A DNA stretch of 64,000 bases, taken from assembly GCF_010894455.1 (NCBI RefSeq), contig NZ_JAAIXY010000007.1, positions 1-64,000 on the forward strand, given 5' to 3'. Position 1 is the first letter of the stretch, and each line of letters starts with the position of its first letter. The notes under the pieces are model-generated. The model was not told the DNA's origin and searched no databases. It was given only the letters and a program-made list of their open reading frames with translations. This document shows positions 46,243 through 54,581 of this stretch, in pieces. Both the position numbers and the translations under genes were made by a program. This DNA is from Myxococcus eversor. Its GTDB lineage: Bacteria; Myxococcota; Myxococcia; Myxococcales; Myxococcaceae.

Positions 46243-47518
46243 GTCCCGACCCCTCCCACGCCCCCACGGGCCCGACGGGTGCCTGGCCCCCCGGCACAGC
46301 CACCGTCTCCGTCACCTCCGCCGCGCGGGCGATGCGGTGCGCCGCGGCAGCCAGGCCGAAGAGCACGTAGCAATGCGCGGAGAGGATGTAGCCGGAGAAC
46401 AAGTCACACGTCAGGTAGCCCGCCACGGACGCGGACAGCGCCCGTGCAATCCAACCCACTTCCTTGCCGCGCGACGCGGCGAACGCACCGCCGGACGCGC
46501 CTCCCGCGAACATCATGAAGAGGCCCAGGCCCACCCAGCCCAGCTCTCCGATGACGTCCAGGAAGATGTTGTGCGCCACGTACGCGCGCCGGGCCTCCGG
46601 AGGCGCGTACTCCGCCCACGCGTAGCGGAAGCTGCCCGCGCCCACGCCCAGGAGCGGCTTGTCCAGGCTCATGCGGCTGGCCACCTGCCACGCGTAGACG
46701 CGGCCCATGGCGGACGCGTCCTCGTGGAAGGCCGCCACCGTCTCGTTGCGAGCCCAGAAGCTCTCCGGCGCGAACACGACCAGGCCCACCACGAAGAGCG
46801 AGCCCACGACGATGGCCTGGATGCGGCGCTTCTCGCGGAACGCCCACAGGCCCATGGCGATGGACAGACCGATGAAGCCACCGCGCGAGTGCGACAGGAC
46901 GATGGCCACCACCGCCAGCACCGCCGCCACCAGACACGCCACCCGCCACACCCACGACGAGCCCTTGCGCGCCACGAAGGCCACCGCGAGCGGCACCACC
47001 AGCACCAGGTTCATCGCCATGTGGTTCGGGTCCGCGTACACGCCCACCCAGCGCGCGCGGAAGCCCTCCACCAGGTTCTCCCCCACCATGTACCAGTTGA
47101 TGACGCCGATGGACGTCACCACGGAGGCCAGGACGATGGACCCGCAGACGACGGCGAGCCGGCGCCCGCTTGAAATGACATTGACGACGGTGAGGTAGAT
47201 GGCCGTCAGCTTCAGCAGCTCGATGCCCGTGTAGCGCGCGACCTCCGCGTTCACCGCCCACGACACCGACAGCACGGCGAGGCACGAGAAGCCGATGAGC
47301 CCCCAGCCTCGCGCTCCATCCAGGTAGAGCGGCTCCCCGCGCCCCAACCTCCGAATCACCATCAAACCCGCGGCCACCACTGACGTCAGCAGCGCCAGCC
47401 GAAGCGGCGCCAGCACGGGGATCCACTCACCCGGCACCGCGTACATCACCGCGGCGAATGCGGTCAGCGCATAGAAGGCCCACACGTCACGGCGCTGCCC
47501 CTGCTCTCCCGGCACCAT
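46232..47518 (-). CDS. O-antigen ligase/Wzy-type polysaccharide polymerase (likely spore-coat Wzy)
   Basis: An integral membrane protein of 428 residues with about 11-12 hydrophobic segments. The long periplasmic loop between about 270 and 330 carries the Wzy_C pattern (SMGRVYAWQVASRMSLDKPLLGVGAGSFRYAWAEYAP and VAHNIFLDVIGELGWVGLGLF). SHSRGGFIGLS is a further family hallmark. Such proteins join repeat units in the periplasm. In M. xanthus a protein of this type near this position (recalled as MXAN_3026, ExoJ/WzyC) polymerises the spore-coat glycan. Start at 47518 (MVPGEQGQRRD). Confidence 0.82.
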   Translation of the reverse strand: MVPGEQGQRRDVWAFYALTAFAAVMYAVPGEWIPVLAPLRLALLTSVVAAGLMVIRRLGRGEPLYLDGARGWGLIGFSCLAVLSVSWAVNAEVARYTGIELLKLTAIYLTVVNVISSGRRLAVVCGSIVLASVVTSIGVINWYMVGENLVEGFRARWVGVYADPNHMAMNLVLVVPLAVAFVARKGSSWVWRVACLVAAVLAVVAIVLSHSRGGFIGLSIAMGLWAFREKRRIQAIVVGSLFVVGLVVFAPESFWARNETVAAFHEDASAMGRVYAWQVASRMSLDKPLLGVGAGSFRYAWAEYAPPEARRAYVAHNIFLDVIGELGWVGLGLFMMFAGGASGGAFAASRGKEVGWIARALSASVAGYLTCDLFSGYILSAHCYVLFGLAAAAHRIARAAEVTETVAVPGGQAPVGPVGAWEGSGHAA

Positions 47519-47668
47519 GTCCCTCCTCCTCTGGCAGTTCACGCGCGTACACCTTCGCGTGCGGCAGACAGAAGCAGAGGGCGTGCCAGGGTCCGGGCTC
47601 GCAAGCACCCGGATCTCCACGGGCAGCAAGGCCCCCGAGTTACCGGGAGGCCTCCCACCCTGAAAAAG

Positions 47669-49354
47669 CTACGGCACCGGGCTGCTCTCCATGGGCAACA
47701 CTTCGGACGCGACGGGACTCCACTTCGCGTCCTCCAGCCACGCCGCGCCCAATTCCGACAAGAGCCGCGTGAGTGTCACTCCCACCATGCGACGCAGCTC
47801 CGCGCGAGCCTCCGGGGCCACCGCGCCCTCCAGGCCCGACACGGCGCGCTCCGACGCGGAGGCGAGCAGGCGTGGCGCCTGGGGAGAGCCCTCGAAGAGG
47901 CGCTGGCCCAACTCCACCGTGCGCCCCAGCGGCACCGGGCGGGCATCCGGCCTCGCGTCCAGGACCGCCATGGCGACCACGGCGGCGAAGAGCCGCTCCA
48001 CGCCGAGCGTCTCCAGCGGGACACCGAAGCGGGCCACCGCCTGATGCGCGGCCTGGGGAGTGCCACCCAGCACGCCGCGAAGGACCTCCACCTGGGCCTC
48101 CGCGCGCGCGAGCACGGCCTCGCTGGCGGCGACTTCGCGCAGGGAGCGGAACGGCACCGGCTCCGCGCCCTCCACCTTCAGCGTGCGACGGGGTCGCTTG
48201 CGGCGCAGGGCCTCCATCGCGGCGGACTCCTCCGGCAGCATCAGCAGCACGCCGTCCACCACCGCGCCCGGCGACTTCGCCAGCCGGTCCGCGCGGAACT
48301 TGAGCTGGAGCGTCAGCGTGAAGCCCGTCTGGAAGATGCGCCGCAGGGGCGTGTCGCGCAGCACCTCGATGGCCTGCGTGGGGTCCGCCCCCGTCAGGTG
48401 CTCCAGGCCGAGCGAGAGGTAGTCCCGCACCATCTCCCCCACCCTGCGCACGGCATCCAGGTCACCCGGGTCCGCCAGCTCCGCCACCAGCGCCGCGTTG
48501 GCCACGCCCGCCAGTTCGTCCTCCGCGTTCTGACGTTCGATTTCAGTCAGTCCCCGGAAGGCCGCGTCCAGGTAGTCCACGTGGCCCTGGGGCGCCGTCA
48601 GCGCCGCCGTGCCCGACGGAGTCGTGGTGTTCGAGGACCGACGCGCCGGCACGTCCACGCGGCTGAAGAGCGCCACCGCGTCCTCCAGCGTCGGGAAGCC
48701 CAGATCCAGCAGGCGCGCCTTGCGGAACTGGAAGGCCGTCTCCTCCAGTTCGGCGGGGACCTCCCAGCGCACGGCCTCCAGCAGGCGCACGGCCTCGAAG
48801 GGGTTCTCCGCGATGAGGTCGGTGACGAGCGCCCGCACCGCGGACATCTCCGCGCCCTCGGCCTTGATTTCGACCAGGTAGCGGCCTTCCGGAGTCTCCA
48901 GCGTCACGCCCTGCGGGTTGACGTCCGGGTTCTCCTCCAGGTCATGCACGGCGACCAGCTCGTGCAGCAGGTACTCCAGCACCTCCATGTCCACCGCGTG
49001 CAGCTTGCGCAGGAACTCCGGAGTGTCGTCGTAGCCACCACGCGCGGCGCGCAGCCACGTCAGCACGGCGTGCGAGTCCAGCTTGTCGCGCTTCCAGGCG
49101 CCCAGGTCCACGAAGGCGCGGAACTGGGCGGGCGACACGAGCTGAACCAGCTCTGTCGCGTCCTCGAGCCCCACCTCCTGGATGGTGACGTAGAGGCTCT
49201 CCGGCGGCAGGGCGCGCACCACCGCCGCCGCATCCGCACCCTCTAGAAGCGCTTCCATGCGCCTCCGGGGTGACAGCCTCATCAACTGCTGCTGCAACTC
49301 GCGCAGGGCGAGCTGCGAATCCCTGCCATTACCCTTGCCGTTCTCGGAGGACAC
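47669..49354 (-). CDS. DUF6178-like protein
   Basis: A largely helical cytoplasmic protein of about 561 residues; GTG at 49354 (SSENGKGNGRDSQ) or ATG at 49402 may be the start. Recognisable stretches are LMRLSPRRRMEALLEG, LYVTIQEVGLEDATELVQLVSPAQFRAFVDLGAWKRD and YLLHELVAVHDLEENPDVNPQG. They match a family found in deltaproteobacteria that I recall as DUF6178. Function unknown. Its upstream neighbour engB is on the same strand. Confidence 0.65.
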   Translation of the reverse strand: MSSENGKGNGRDSQLALRELQQQLMRLSPRRRMEALLEGADAAAVVRALPPESLYVTIQEVGLEDATELVQLVSPAQFRAFVDLGAWKRDKLDSHAVLTWLRAARGGYDDTPEFLRKLHAVDMEVLEYLLHELVAVHDLEENPDVNPQGVTLETPEGRYLVEIKAEGAEMSAVRALVTDLIAENPFEAVRLLEAVRWEVPAELEETAFQFRKARLLDLGFPTLEDAVALFSRVDVPARRSSNTTTPSGTAALTAPQGHVDYLDAAFRGLTEIERQNAEDELAGVANAALVAELADPGDLDAVRRVGEMVRDYLSLGLEHLTGADPTQAIEVLRDTPLRRIFQTGFTLTLQLKFRADRLAKSPGAVVDGVLLMLPEESAAMEALRRKRPRRTLKVEGAEPVPFRSLREVAASEAVLARAEAQVEVLRGVLGGTPQAAHQAVARFGVPLETLGVERLFAAVVAMAVLDARPDARPVPLGRTVELGQRLFEGSPQAPRLLASASERAVSGLEGAVAPEARAELRRMVGVTLTRLLSELGAAWLEDAKWSPVASEVLPMESSPVP

Positions 49355-49443
49355 GGCGGCGTGCCTACCACAGCGACTCCCTCGTCGGGAGGGGAACACC
49401 ACCCGGAGCGGCGACTACCTGATGGAGCCCCGGGGCCCCGGGC

Positions 49444-50064
49444 TCAGAGGCGGGTGGCCTTGCCGAAGGTGTCCAGGAGCGCGCCCCAGACCTCGTCCAC
49501 GCCCCGCCGCTCCGTGGAGGAGAACGGGAGGATCGCCTCCATGGGCAGGTCCACCTGGCGCGACAGCTCCTGGAGCCGGGGCAGCGTCTTGGCCTTGGTG
49601 ATGCGGTCGATCTTGGTGGCCACCACCAGCACCTTGCGCTTGTGGGATTGCAGATAGTCCAGCGTGGCCAGGTCATCCGGCGTGGGGCCCACTTCCGCGT
49701 CGATGATGCTGATCACCACCTCGAGCCGGTGCCGCTTCTCGAGGTAGGTGGTGATCATCTGCTCCCACTGGGCCTTGTCCGCCTTGCTCGCGCGGGCGAA
49801 GCCGTAGCCCGGCAGGTCGCACAGGCGCACCTGGTGGCGGAAGTTGCCGCGCTCCAGGTCCACGTCGAAGAAGTTGAGCGTCCGGGTGCGGCCCGGGGTG
49901 TTCGACACGCGCACCAGCTTCTTGCGGCCGGTGAGGGTGTTGATCATGGAGGACTTGCCGACGTTGGAGCGGCCCACGAAGGCCACCTCGGCGGTATGTC
50001 CCTGCGGGTAGCCCTTGGGCTCCACGGCGGTGACGACGAATCGGGCGTCGAGAATCTTGATCAA
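49444..50064 (-). CDS. engB: Ribosome biogenesis GTPase EngB/YsxC
   Basis: The 206 residues match the EngB family and its role in large-subunit assembly. GTPase motifs: G1 GRSNVGKSSMIN, G2 TPGRTRTLNFF, G3 DLPGYGFA, G4 TKIDR, G5 with PFSST. There is a short N-terminal extension. The cytochrome gene ends 5 bases upstream of its start, so the two are likely co-transcribed. Confidence 0.95.
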   Translation of the reverse strand: MIKILDARFVVTAVEPKGYPQGHTAEVAFVGRSNVGKSSMINTLTGRKKLVRVSNTPGRTRTLNFFDVDLERGNFRHQVRLCDLPGYGFARASKADKAQWEQMITTYLEKRHRLEVVISIIDAEVGPTPDDLATLDYLQSHKRKVLVVATKIDRITKAKTLPRLQELSRQVDLPMEAILPFSSTERRGVDEVWGALLDTFGKATRL

Positions 50065-50068
50065 GCGG

Positions 50069-50569
50069 CTACTTCTTCGCGGTGGAGGGGGGAGTGGCCT
50101 GGGCCTCGGACCGGGCGGCGCGGCGGGCGCGCTCGGCCGACCAGTGGTCGATGGCCTTGAGCGACTCCTTGAAGTCGAACGGCCGCAAGGAGGGCGAGGA
50201 GGCGTCGTGGCAGGAGCGGCACTGCTTCTCCGACGGGTCCACCAACCCCACCAGGCGCGCCAGCTCCGGGTCCTTCATCACGTACTCGGGCGAGTAGTAC
50301 TGCCCGCCCCCGTGACATGTCTCGCAGCTCACACTGGCCTGCGTCTGCGACACCTGGTCCGGCGAGTGGCAGGACAGGCAGCGGCCGTCCTTCTGCTGCT
50401 GCTCGGAGAGGGAGCTCACCGCCCGGGCGTGCTTGGACTGCATCCACGCCTCGTAGGCTTCCGGGTGGCAGCCCTTGCAACTGTCAGCGCCGACGAAGTC
50501 CGCCGCCCCGGCCACGCCACAGAGGGCCAGCAGGAGGACGGGAAGAATCCTGGAGCCAGGAGCGCGCAT
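50069..50569 (-). CDS. Secreted multiheme (tetraheme) c-type cytochrome
   Basis: The protein has 166 residues with a signal peptide (about 1-22, ending GVAGA). Four C-x2-C-H heme motifs follow: CKGCH, CLSCH, CETCH and CRSCH. The pattern is that of the cytochrome c554/DmsE-like family used in periplasmic electron transfer or storage. The C-terminus is a basic Ala/Arg tail. It is divergent from the 50702 gene, and just upstream of engB. Confidence 0.9.
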   Translation of the reverse strand: MRAPGSRILPVLLLALCGVAGAADFVGADSCKGCHPEAYEAWMQSKHARAVSSLSEQQQKDGRCLSCHSPDQVSQTQASVSCETCHGGGQYYSPEYVMKDPELARLVGLVDPSEKQCRSCHDASSPSLRPFDFKESLKAIDHWSAERARRAARSEAQATPPSTAKK

Positions 50570-50701
50570 GGCTCGCGAAGTAGCACTCCCCCCCGGACGG
50601 GGCAAGGCGTCTCGTGGTTGAATGCCCGTCGGAATCATCCGTTGAAAAGAGAGGGCAGCGCTTGAGCCCCGCCCGCCCTTTCCATTAGGGAGGAAGTCGT
50701 G

Positions 50702-51166
50702 ATGAGGACCTTGATTGCGCTCGCCGTGATTGCCGTCGCCTTCCCCGCTGTCGCCAAGCCGTGGCAGGGCGTGGAGCCCGGCGTCACCAAGAAGGACGAG
50801 GTCGTCAAGAAGTTCGGCGAGCCCTCGCGCACGGTGAGCCAGGACGGCAAGGAGACCATCGCCTATCTCGGCAAGGAGGCCATCAAGGGCACCAGCCAGG
50901 CACAGTTCAAGGTGGACGCGAGCGGGCTCATCGAGCGCATCGACGTGTTCCCCGGCCCCGTCATCGACAAGGAGACCATCGAGACGAGCTACGGCCCCGC
51001 CTGCCCCTCCGGCCCCGTGCCCGCGACGCCGTGCTACCAGCGCAAGCTGACGGACGACTTCCGCACCTACTTCCTCTACCCGAAGCTGGGGCTGGCCATC
51101 TTCTTCAACGAGGACGGCAAGACGGTGCAGTCGCTCACCTTCACCACGCAGAAGGCCGCGAAGTAG
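50702..51166 (+). CDS. Small secreted protein, possibly SmpA/OmlA-like
   Basis: The protein has 154 residues with a signal peptide (MRTLIALAVIAVAFPAVAK, cleavage near 18). The mature start WQGVEPGVTKKDEVVKKFGEPSRT recalls the SmpA/OmlA (BamE) motif G-x-x-K-x-x-V-x-x-x-x-G-x-P, followed by strands. An extra GTG directly precedes the ATG. BamE-like domains are widespread, so this is a fold guess and not a claim of Bam membership. It lies 9 bases before coaE. Confidence 0.7.
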   Translation: MRTLIALAVIAVAFPAVAKPWQGVEPGVTKKDEVVKKFGEPSRTVSQDGKETIAYLGKEAIKGTSQAQFKVDASGLIERIDVFPGPVIDKETIETSYGPACPSGPVPATPCYQRKLTDDFRTYFLYPKLGLAIFFNEDGKTVQSLTFTTQKAAK

Positions 51167-51175
51167 GCCCCCACC

Positions 51176-51772
51176 GTGCACGTCTTCGGGCTGACGGGCG
51201 GCATCTCCTCCGGCAAGAGCACCGTCACCCGGATGCTGCGGGAGTTGGGCGCGGAGGTGCTCGACGCGGACGTGCTCGCGCGCGAAGTGGTGGAGCCCGG
51301 CACCCCGGGCCTCGCCGCCATCGCCGAGCGCTTCCCCGGCGTCGTGGGCGCCGACGGCCGGTTGGACCGGGCGAGGCTGGGCGCGCGCGTGTTCGGTAAC
51401 GACGCGGAGCGCGCCGCCCTCAACGCCATCACCCACCCCCTGGTGCGCGAGGCCTTCGTGGAGAAGGTCCAGGCGCTGGAGGCCCGGGGCGTGGAGCGTG
51501 TCATCTACGATGTCCCCCTGCTGGTGGAGGCGGGGATGCACGAGTGGATGGAGGGGGTGGCGCTGGTGTGGGTGCCCCGGGACCTGCAAAAAGCGCGGCT
51601 GATGGCGCGTGACGGGCTGGACGCGACGGCGGCCGAGGCGCGGCTGGCCGCCCAGCTCCCCCTGGACGACAAGCGGGCCCACGCGACGTGGGTCATCGAC
51701 AACAGCCGGGACTTGTCCTCCACCCGGGAGCAAGTGGAGTCGGTCTGGCGCGCCATGCTCGCGCGCGGCTGA
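51176..51772 (+). CDS. coaE: Dephospho-CoA kinase
   Basis: It phosphorylates the 3' ribose hydroxyl of dephospho-CoA in the last step of CoA synthesis. The 198 residues start at GTG with GLTGGISSGKSTVTRMLRELGAEVLDADVLAREVVEPG, i.e. the P-loop and the adjacent CoA-binding DADxxAR motif. It continues with HPLVREAFVEKV, YDVPLLVEAG and DNSRDLSSTREQVE. Confidence 0.95.
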   Translation: MHVFGLTGGISSGKSTVTRMLRELGAEVLDADVLAREVVEPGTPGLAAIAERFPGVVGADGRLDRARLGARVFGNDAERAALNAITHPLVREAFVEKVQALEARGVERVIYDVPLLVEAGMHEWMEGVALVWVPRDLQKARLMARDGLDATAAEARLAAQLPLDDKRAHATWVIDNSRDLSSTREQVESVWRAMLARG

Positions 51773-51795
51773 CGGGCGAGTATGCTCCGCGCGCA

Positions 51796-52926
51796 ATGAG
51801 CGAGACGCGCAAGAAGACCGGTGCTGGGACGTATTTCATCACCGGCTATCCCGGGTTCATCGGCAAGCGGCTGGTGGAGCACATCGCGCGGGAGGACCCG
51901 AAGGGGCACGTCTACGCGCTGGTTCAGCCGAAGGCGCTCAAGGAAGCACAGAAGCACGCGTCCAAGCTGAAGGGCGCCACGGTGGAGCTGCTCACCGGTG
52001 ACGTGGTGGACATGCACCTGGGCCTGTCGGGCGAGGAGTACCAGCGCCTGTGCGAGCGGGTGACGGACATCTTCCACCTGGCGGCGGTGGCGCAACTGGG
52101 CGTGGCCAAGGACACCGCGTGGCGCGTGAATGTGGACGGCACGCGCAACATGCTGGAGCTGGCGCGGGACTGCGAGCACCTGGCGCGCTTCAACCACTTC
52201 TCCACCTGCTACGTGTCTGGCGACCGCGTGGGCGTCATCGCCGAGGACGAGCTGGACCGGGGCCAGGGCTTCCGCAATCCGTACGAGGAGACGAAGTTCC
52301 AGGCGGAGCGGCTGGTGATGCGCGCCAGCTCCACCCTGCCCGTCACCGTGTACCGGCCGTCCAGCGTGGTGGGCGACTCGCGCACGGGGGAGATCGACAA
52401 GTTCGAGGGGCCCTACTACCTGGGCATCCTGCTGGTGACGTCGCCGCTGGTGGTGCCGCTGCCGCTGCCGGGCAACGGCGTGGCGCCGCTCAACGTGGTG
52501 CCGGTGGACTACGTGGTGGAGGCGGTGTGGCGACTGGGGAAGGACCCTCGCGCGGCGGGCCGCACGTTCCACCTGGTGGACCCGAATCCCATGAGCGCGC
52601 GGCGCGTGTACGAGCTCATCGCGGAGAAGGCGAACAAGAAGCTGCCGCGCTTCAACCTGTCGGCGCGGGCGGCGGACGTCATGCTGCGGCTGCCGGTGCT
52701 GGAGAAGCTGGCCCGGCCGCAGCGCGCGGCCATCAGCTACGTCAATCACCTGGCCATCTACAACTGCCACAACACGCTGGAGCTCCTGGACGGCACGGGG
52801 GTGAGGTGCCCTCCCCTCTCCTCGTATCTGGACCAGCTGGTGGCGTACGTGCGCGAGCAGTACCGCAAGCGCCGCGAGGGCTCCGAGGTGGATGACCCGT
52901 TGGACCAGGGCACCGCGACGGGGTGA
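51796..52926 (+). CDS. Extended SDR reductase (thioester-reductase-like)
   Basis: The protein has 376 residues: an N-terminal Rossmann motif TGYPGFIGKRLVEHI, the catalytic YEETK (Tyr and Lys) around residue 162 (NPYEETKFQAERLVM), and VYRPSSVVGDSRTGEIDKFEGPYYLG. The long C-terminal part resembles carboxylic/thioester reductases and fatty-acid-modifying SDRs (MupV-like). The substrate is unknown. It lies next to two hot-dog dehydratase genes, suggesting lipid or polyketide metabolism. Confidence 0.82.
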   Translation: MSETRKKTGAGTYFITGYPGFIGKRLVEHIAREDPKGHVYALVQPKALKEAQKHASKLKGATVELLTGDVVDMHLGLSGEEYQRLCERVTDIFHLAAVAQLGVAKDTAWRVNVDGTRNMLELARDCEHLARFNHFSTCYVSGDRVGVIAEDELDRGQGFRNPYEETKFQAERLVMRASSTLPVTVYRPSSVVGDSRTGEIDKFEGPYYLGILLVTSPLVVPLPLPGNGVAPLNVVPVDYVVEAVWRLGKDPRAAGRTFHLVDPNPMSARRVYELIAEKANKKLPRFNLSARAADVMLRLPVLEKLARPQRAAISYVNHLAIYNCHNTLELLDGTGVRCPPLSSYLDQLVAYVREQYRKRREGSEVDDPLDQGTATG

Positions 52927-52962
52927 GCGAGCAGGGCCCTCCGTGCTAGATGAGAGGGCCTC

Positions 52963-53358
52963 ATGGCACGCACCTTCCAGGTAGGCGATACCTTCACGCA
53001 CGTCCGCGAGTGCGACCTGTACCGGCCGATCTACTACGCGGGCGCATCCGGGGACTTCAATCCCATCCACATCGACCCGGAGGTCGGCAAGGTGGCCGGC
53101 CTGGACGGCGTCATCCTGCAGGGCCTCTGCACGCTGGCCTGGGCGGTGGAAGCCGTCGGCATCTTCGTGGGAGACCCGGGCCGCATCCGCAAGGTGAAGG
53201 TGCGCTTCTCGCGCCCCGTGCGGCCGGAGGACGTCGTCACGTTCGAGGGCAGAATCACGGCCATCGAAGCGGACCGGCTCACCACGGAAGTCACCGCCAC
53301 CAACCAGCGCGGCGAGGCCGTCCTCAAGGGCGCCATCGTCGAAGCCTCCCTCGGATAG
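52963..53358 (+). CDS. MaoC-like (R)-hydratase/dehydratase subunit (HadB-like)
   Basis: The protein has 131 residues with the hydratase-2 motif YAGASGDFNPIHIDPEVGKVAGLDGVILQG, giving catalytic Asp and His (D34 and H39 approximately). It dehydrates 3-hydroxyacyl thioesters. It stands 5 bases before the partner gene. A two-gene HadA/HadB arrangement is known from actinobacterial FAS-II and is also seen in myxobacteria. Confidence 0.85.
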   Translation: MARTFQVGDTFTHVRECDLYRPIYYAGASGDFNPIHIDPEVGKVAGLDGVILQGLCTLAWAVEAVGIFVGDPGRIRKVKVRFSRPVRPEDVVTFEGRITAIEADRLTTEVTATNQRGEAVLKGAIVEASLG

Positions 53359-53363
53359 TCGCC

Positions 53364-53843
53364 ATGGCCATCGACAAGCGCTTCATCGGCCGGGAATACG
53401 GCCCGTACACGTACACGATTGGCGCGGAGAAGCTGCGCGAGTTCGCCCTGGCCGTGGGAGGCGCGCATCCCGCCGCCGGCACGCCGGGCGAGCCGCCCGA
53501 GCACGTCAGTCCCCTCCTCTACGACGACGACGCCGCGAAGAAGGGCCCGTACGGGGACATCATCGCGTTCCCAAGCTTCGCCGTCGTGTTCGCCATCCGC
53601 CCGTTCGGCGCGGCCGTCGCGGACCCGGAGCTGGGCGTGAATCTGTTGATGCTGGTGCACGGCGAGCAGGAGCTGGAGTTCCTGGGCGTCATGCGCCCCG
53701 GCGATGTGATGACGACCACGGGCCGCATCGAGAACATCTACGGGAAGGCCGGCATGGAGTTCGTCGTCGTCGCCACCGAGTCGCGCAACCAGCGCGGCGA
53801 GGTGGTGGTGAAGGGCCTCTGGACGGGCGTCATCCGGAGCTGA
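53364..53843 (+). CDS. FAS1-like dehydratase N-domain subunit (HadA-like)
   Basis: The protein has 159 residues, starting MAIDKRFIGREYGPYTYTIGAEKLREFALAVGG. It has the hot-dog fold without the catalytic Asp/His pair seen in the preceding gene (the equivalent loop reads AFPSFAVVFAIRPFG). It ends in a strand containing GKAGMEFVVVATESRNQRGEVVVKG, near-identical in pattern to the partner. It is likely the non-catalytic, substrate-shaping half of a heterodimeric 3-hydroxyacyl dehydratase. Confidence 0.8.
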   Translation: MAIDKRFIGREYGPYTYTIGAEKLREFALAVGGAHPAAGTPGEPPEHVSPLLYDDDAAKKGPYGDIIAFPSFAVVFAIRPFGAAVADPELGVNLLMLVHGEQELEFLGVMRPGDVMTTTGRIENIYGKAGMEFVVVATESRNQRGEVVVKGLWTGVIRS

Positions 53844-53846
53844 GCG

Positions 53847-54581
53847 TCAGGAGACCCGGACGCATTCGATGGTGGCTCCACGCAGATGAATCGCGTGGAG
53901 CATGTTGACCAGACTGTCGAAGGCCTCGCCCCCCGCCGTGACGTCGTCCAGGAAGAACTGGAGCCCGTGCGAGGAGATGACGGGCGCCTTCGCCAGGAAG
54001 GTCTTGAGCGTACCTGGAGGGAAGGTGGCCTCCGCGAAGCCGCCTCGCTGCACCAGCCCCAGCCAGGACCACCAGGCCACCTCGCAGTCACGCAGCAGCT
54101 CGGTGCCCTGCGCCTTCGCGAAATCCACTTCGATGAAGGCCTCGGTGCTCTCCGCCTCGAAGATGTACTCGAATGGCAGGGGCTCGTAGGCGAAGGGCAG
54201 CACCGGCTCGGGCCCCCGCTGTGATGGAGCAAGCAACCCCGACGAGATGATGGCCTGTTGGATGTGGGGCCCCTCCAGGTGGATGTCGTGGAGGACGTTC
54301 TCGAGGATGAACAGACTGGAGGCGTGGAGCTGGACCGCGTCGAAGCGCCAGCTCCAGGTGTTGCCCGGGAGCTGCTCGTGGCTCGACAGCCGGAGTGAAG
54401 ACCGGGAGGGAGGCAGCGTCTCCCCGCCCAGTCCTCCCAGCGCGGCGACCTGCTGGAAATAGTCCAGGGGCGCGAAGGGGTGCTCCTGGCCAGACAAGGG
54501 GGACTCGAGCACCACCACCAACTCCAGCTTCGTCGGCGGAAGCAGCGGGCGGTGTGAGACCTTGAAGGGCCGCGTCATCAT
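53847..54581 (-). CDS. Unknown protein downstream of T6SS immunity gene
   Basis: The protein has 244 residues and starts MMTRPFKVSHRPLLPPTKLELVVVLESPLSG. I recognise no family. It looks like a soluble alpha/beta protein without signal peptide or membrane helix. The ATG overlaps the stop of the upstream immunity gene (ATGA), so it is translationally coupled. That coupling and its place in the cassette suggest a second immunity factor or an effector chaperone. This is inference only. Confidence 0.65.
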   Translation of the reverse strand: MMTRPFKVSHRPLLPPTKLELVVVLESPLSGQEHPFAPLDYFQQVAALGGLGGETLPPSRSSLRLSSHEQLPGNTWSWRFDAVQLHASSLFILENVLHDIHLEGPHIQQAIISSGLLAPSQRGPEPVLPFAYEPLPFEYIFEAESTEAFIEVDFAKAQGTELLRDCEVAWWSWLGLVQRGGFAEATFPPGTLKTFLAKAPVISSHGLQFFLDDVTAGGEAFDSLVNMLHAIHLRGATIECVRVS

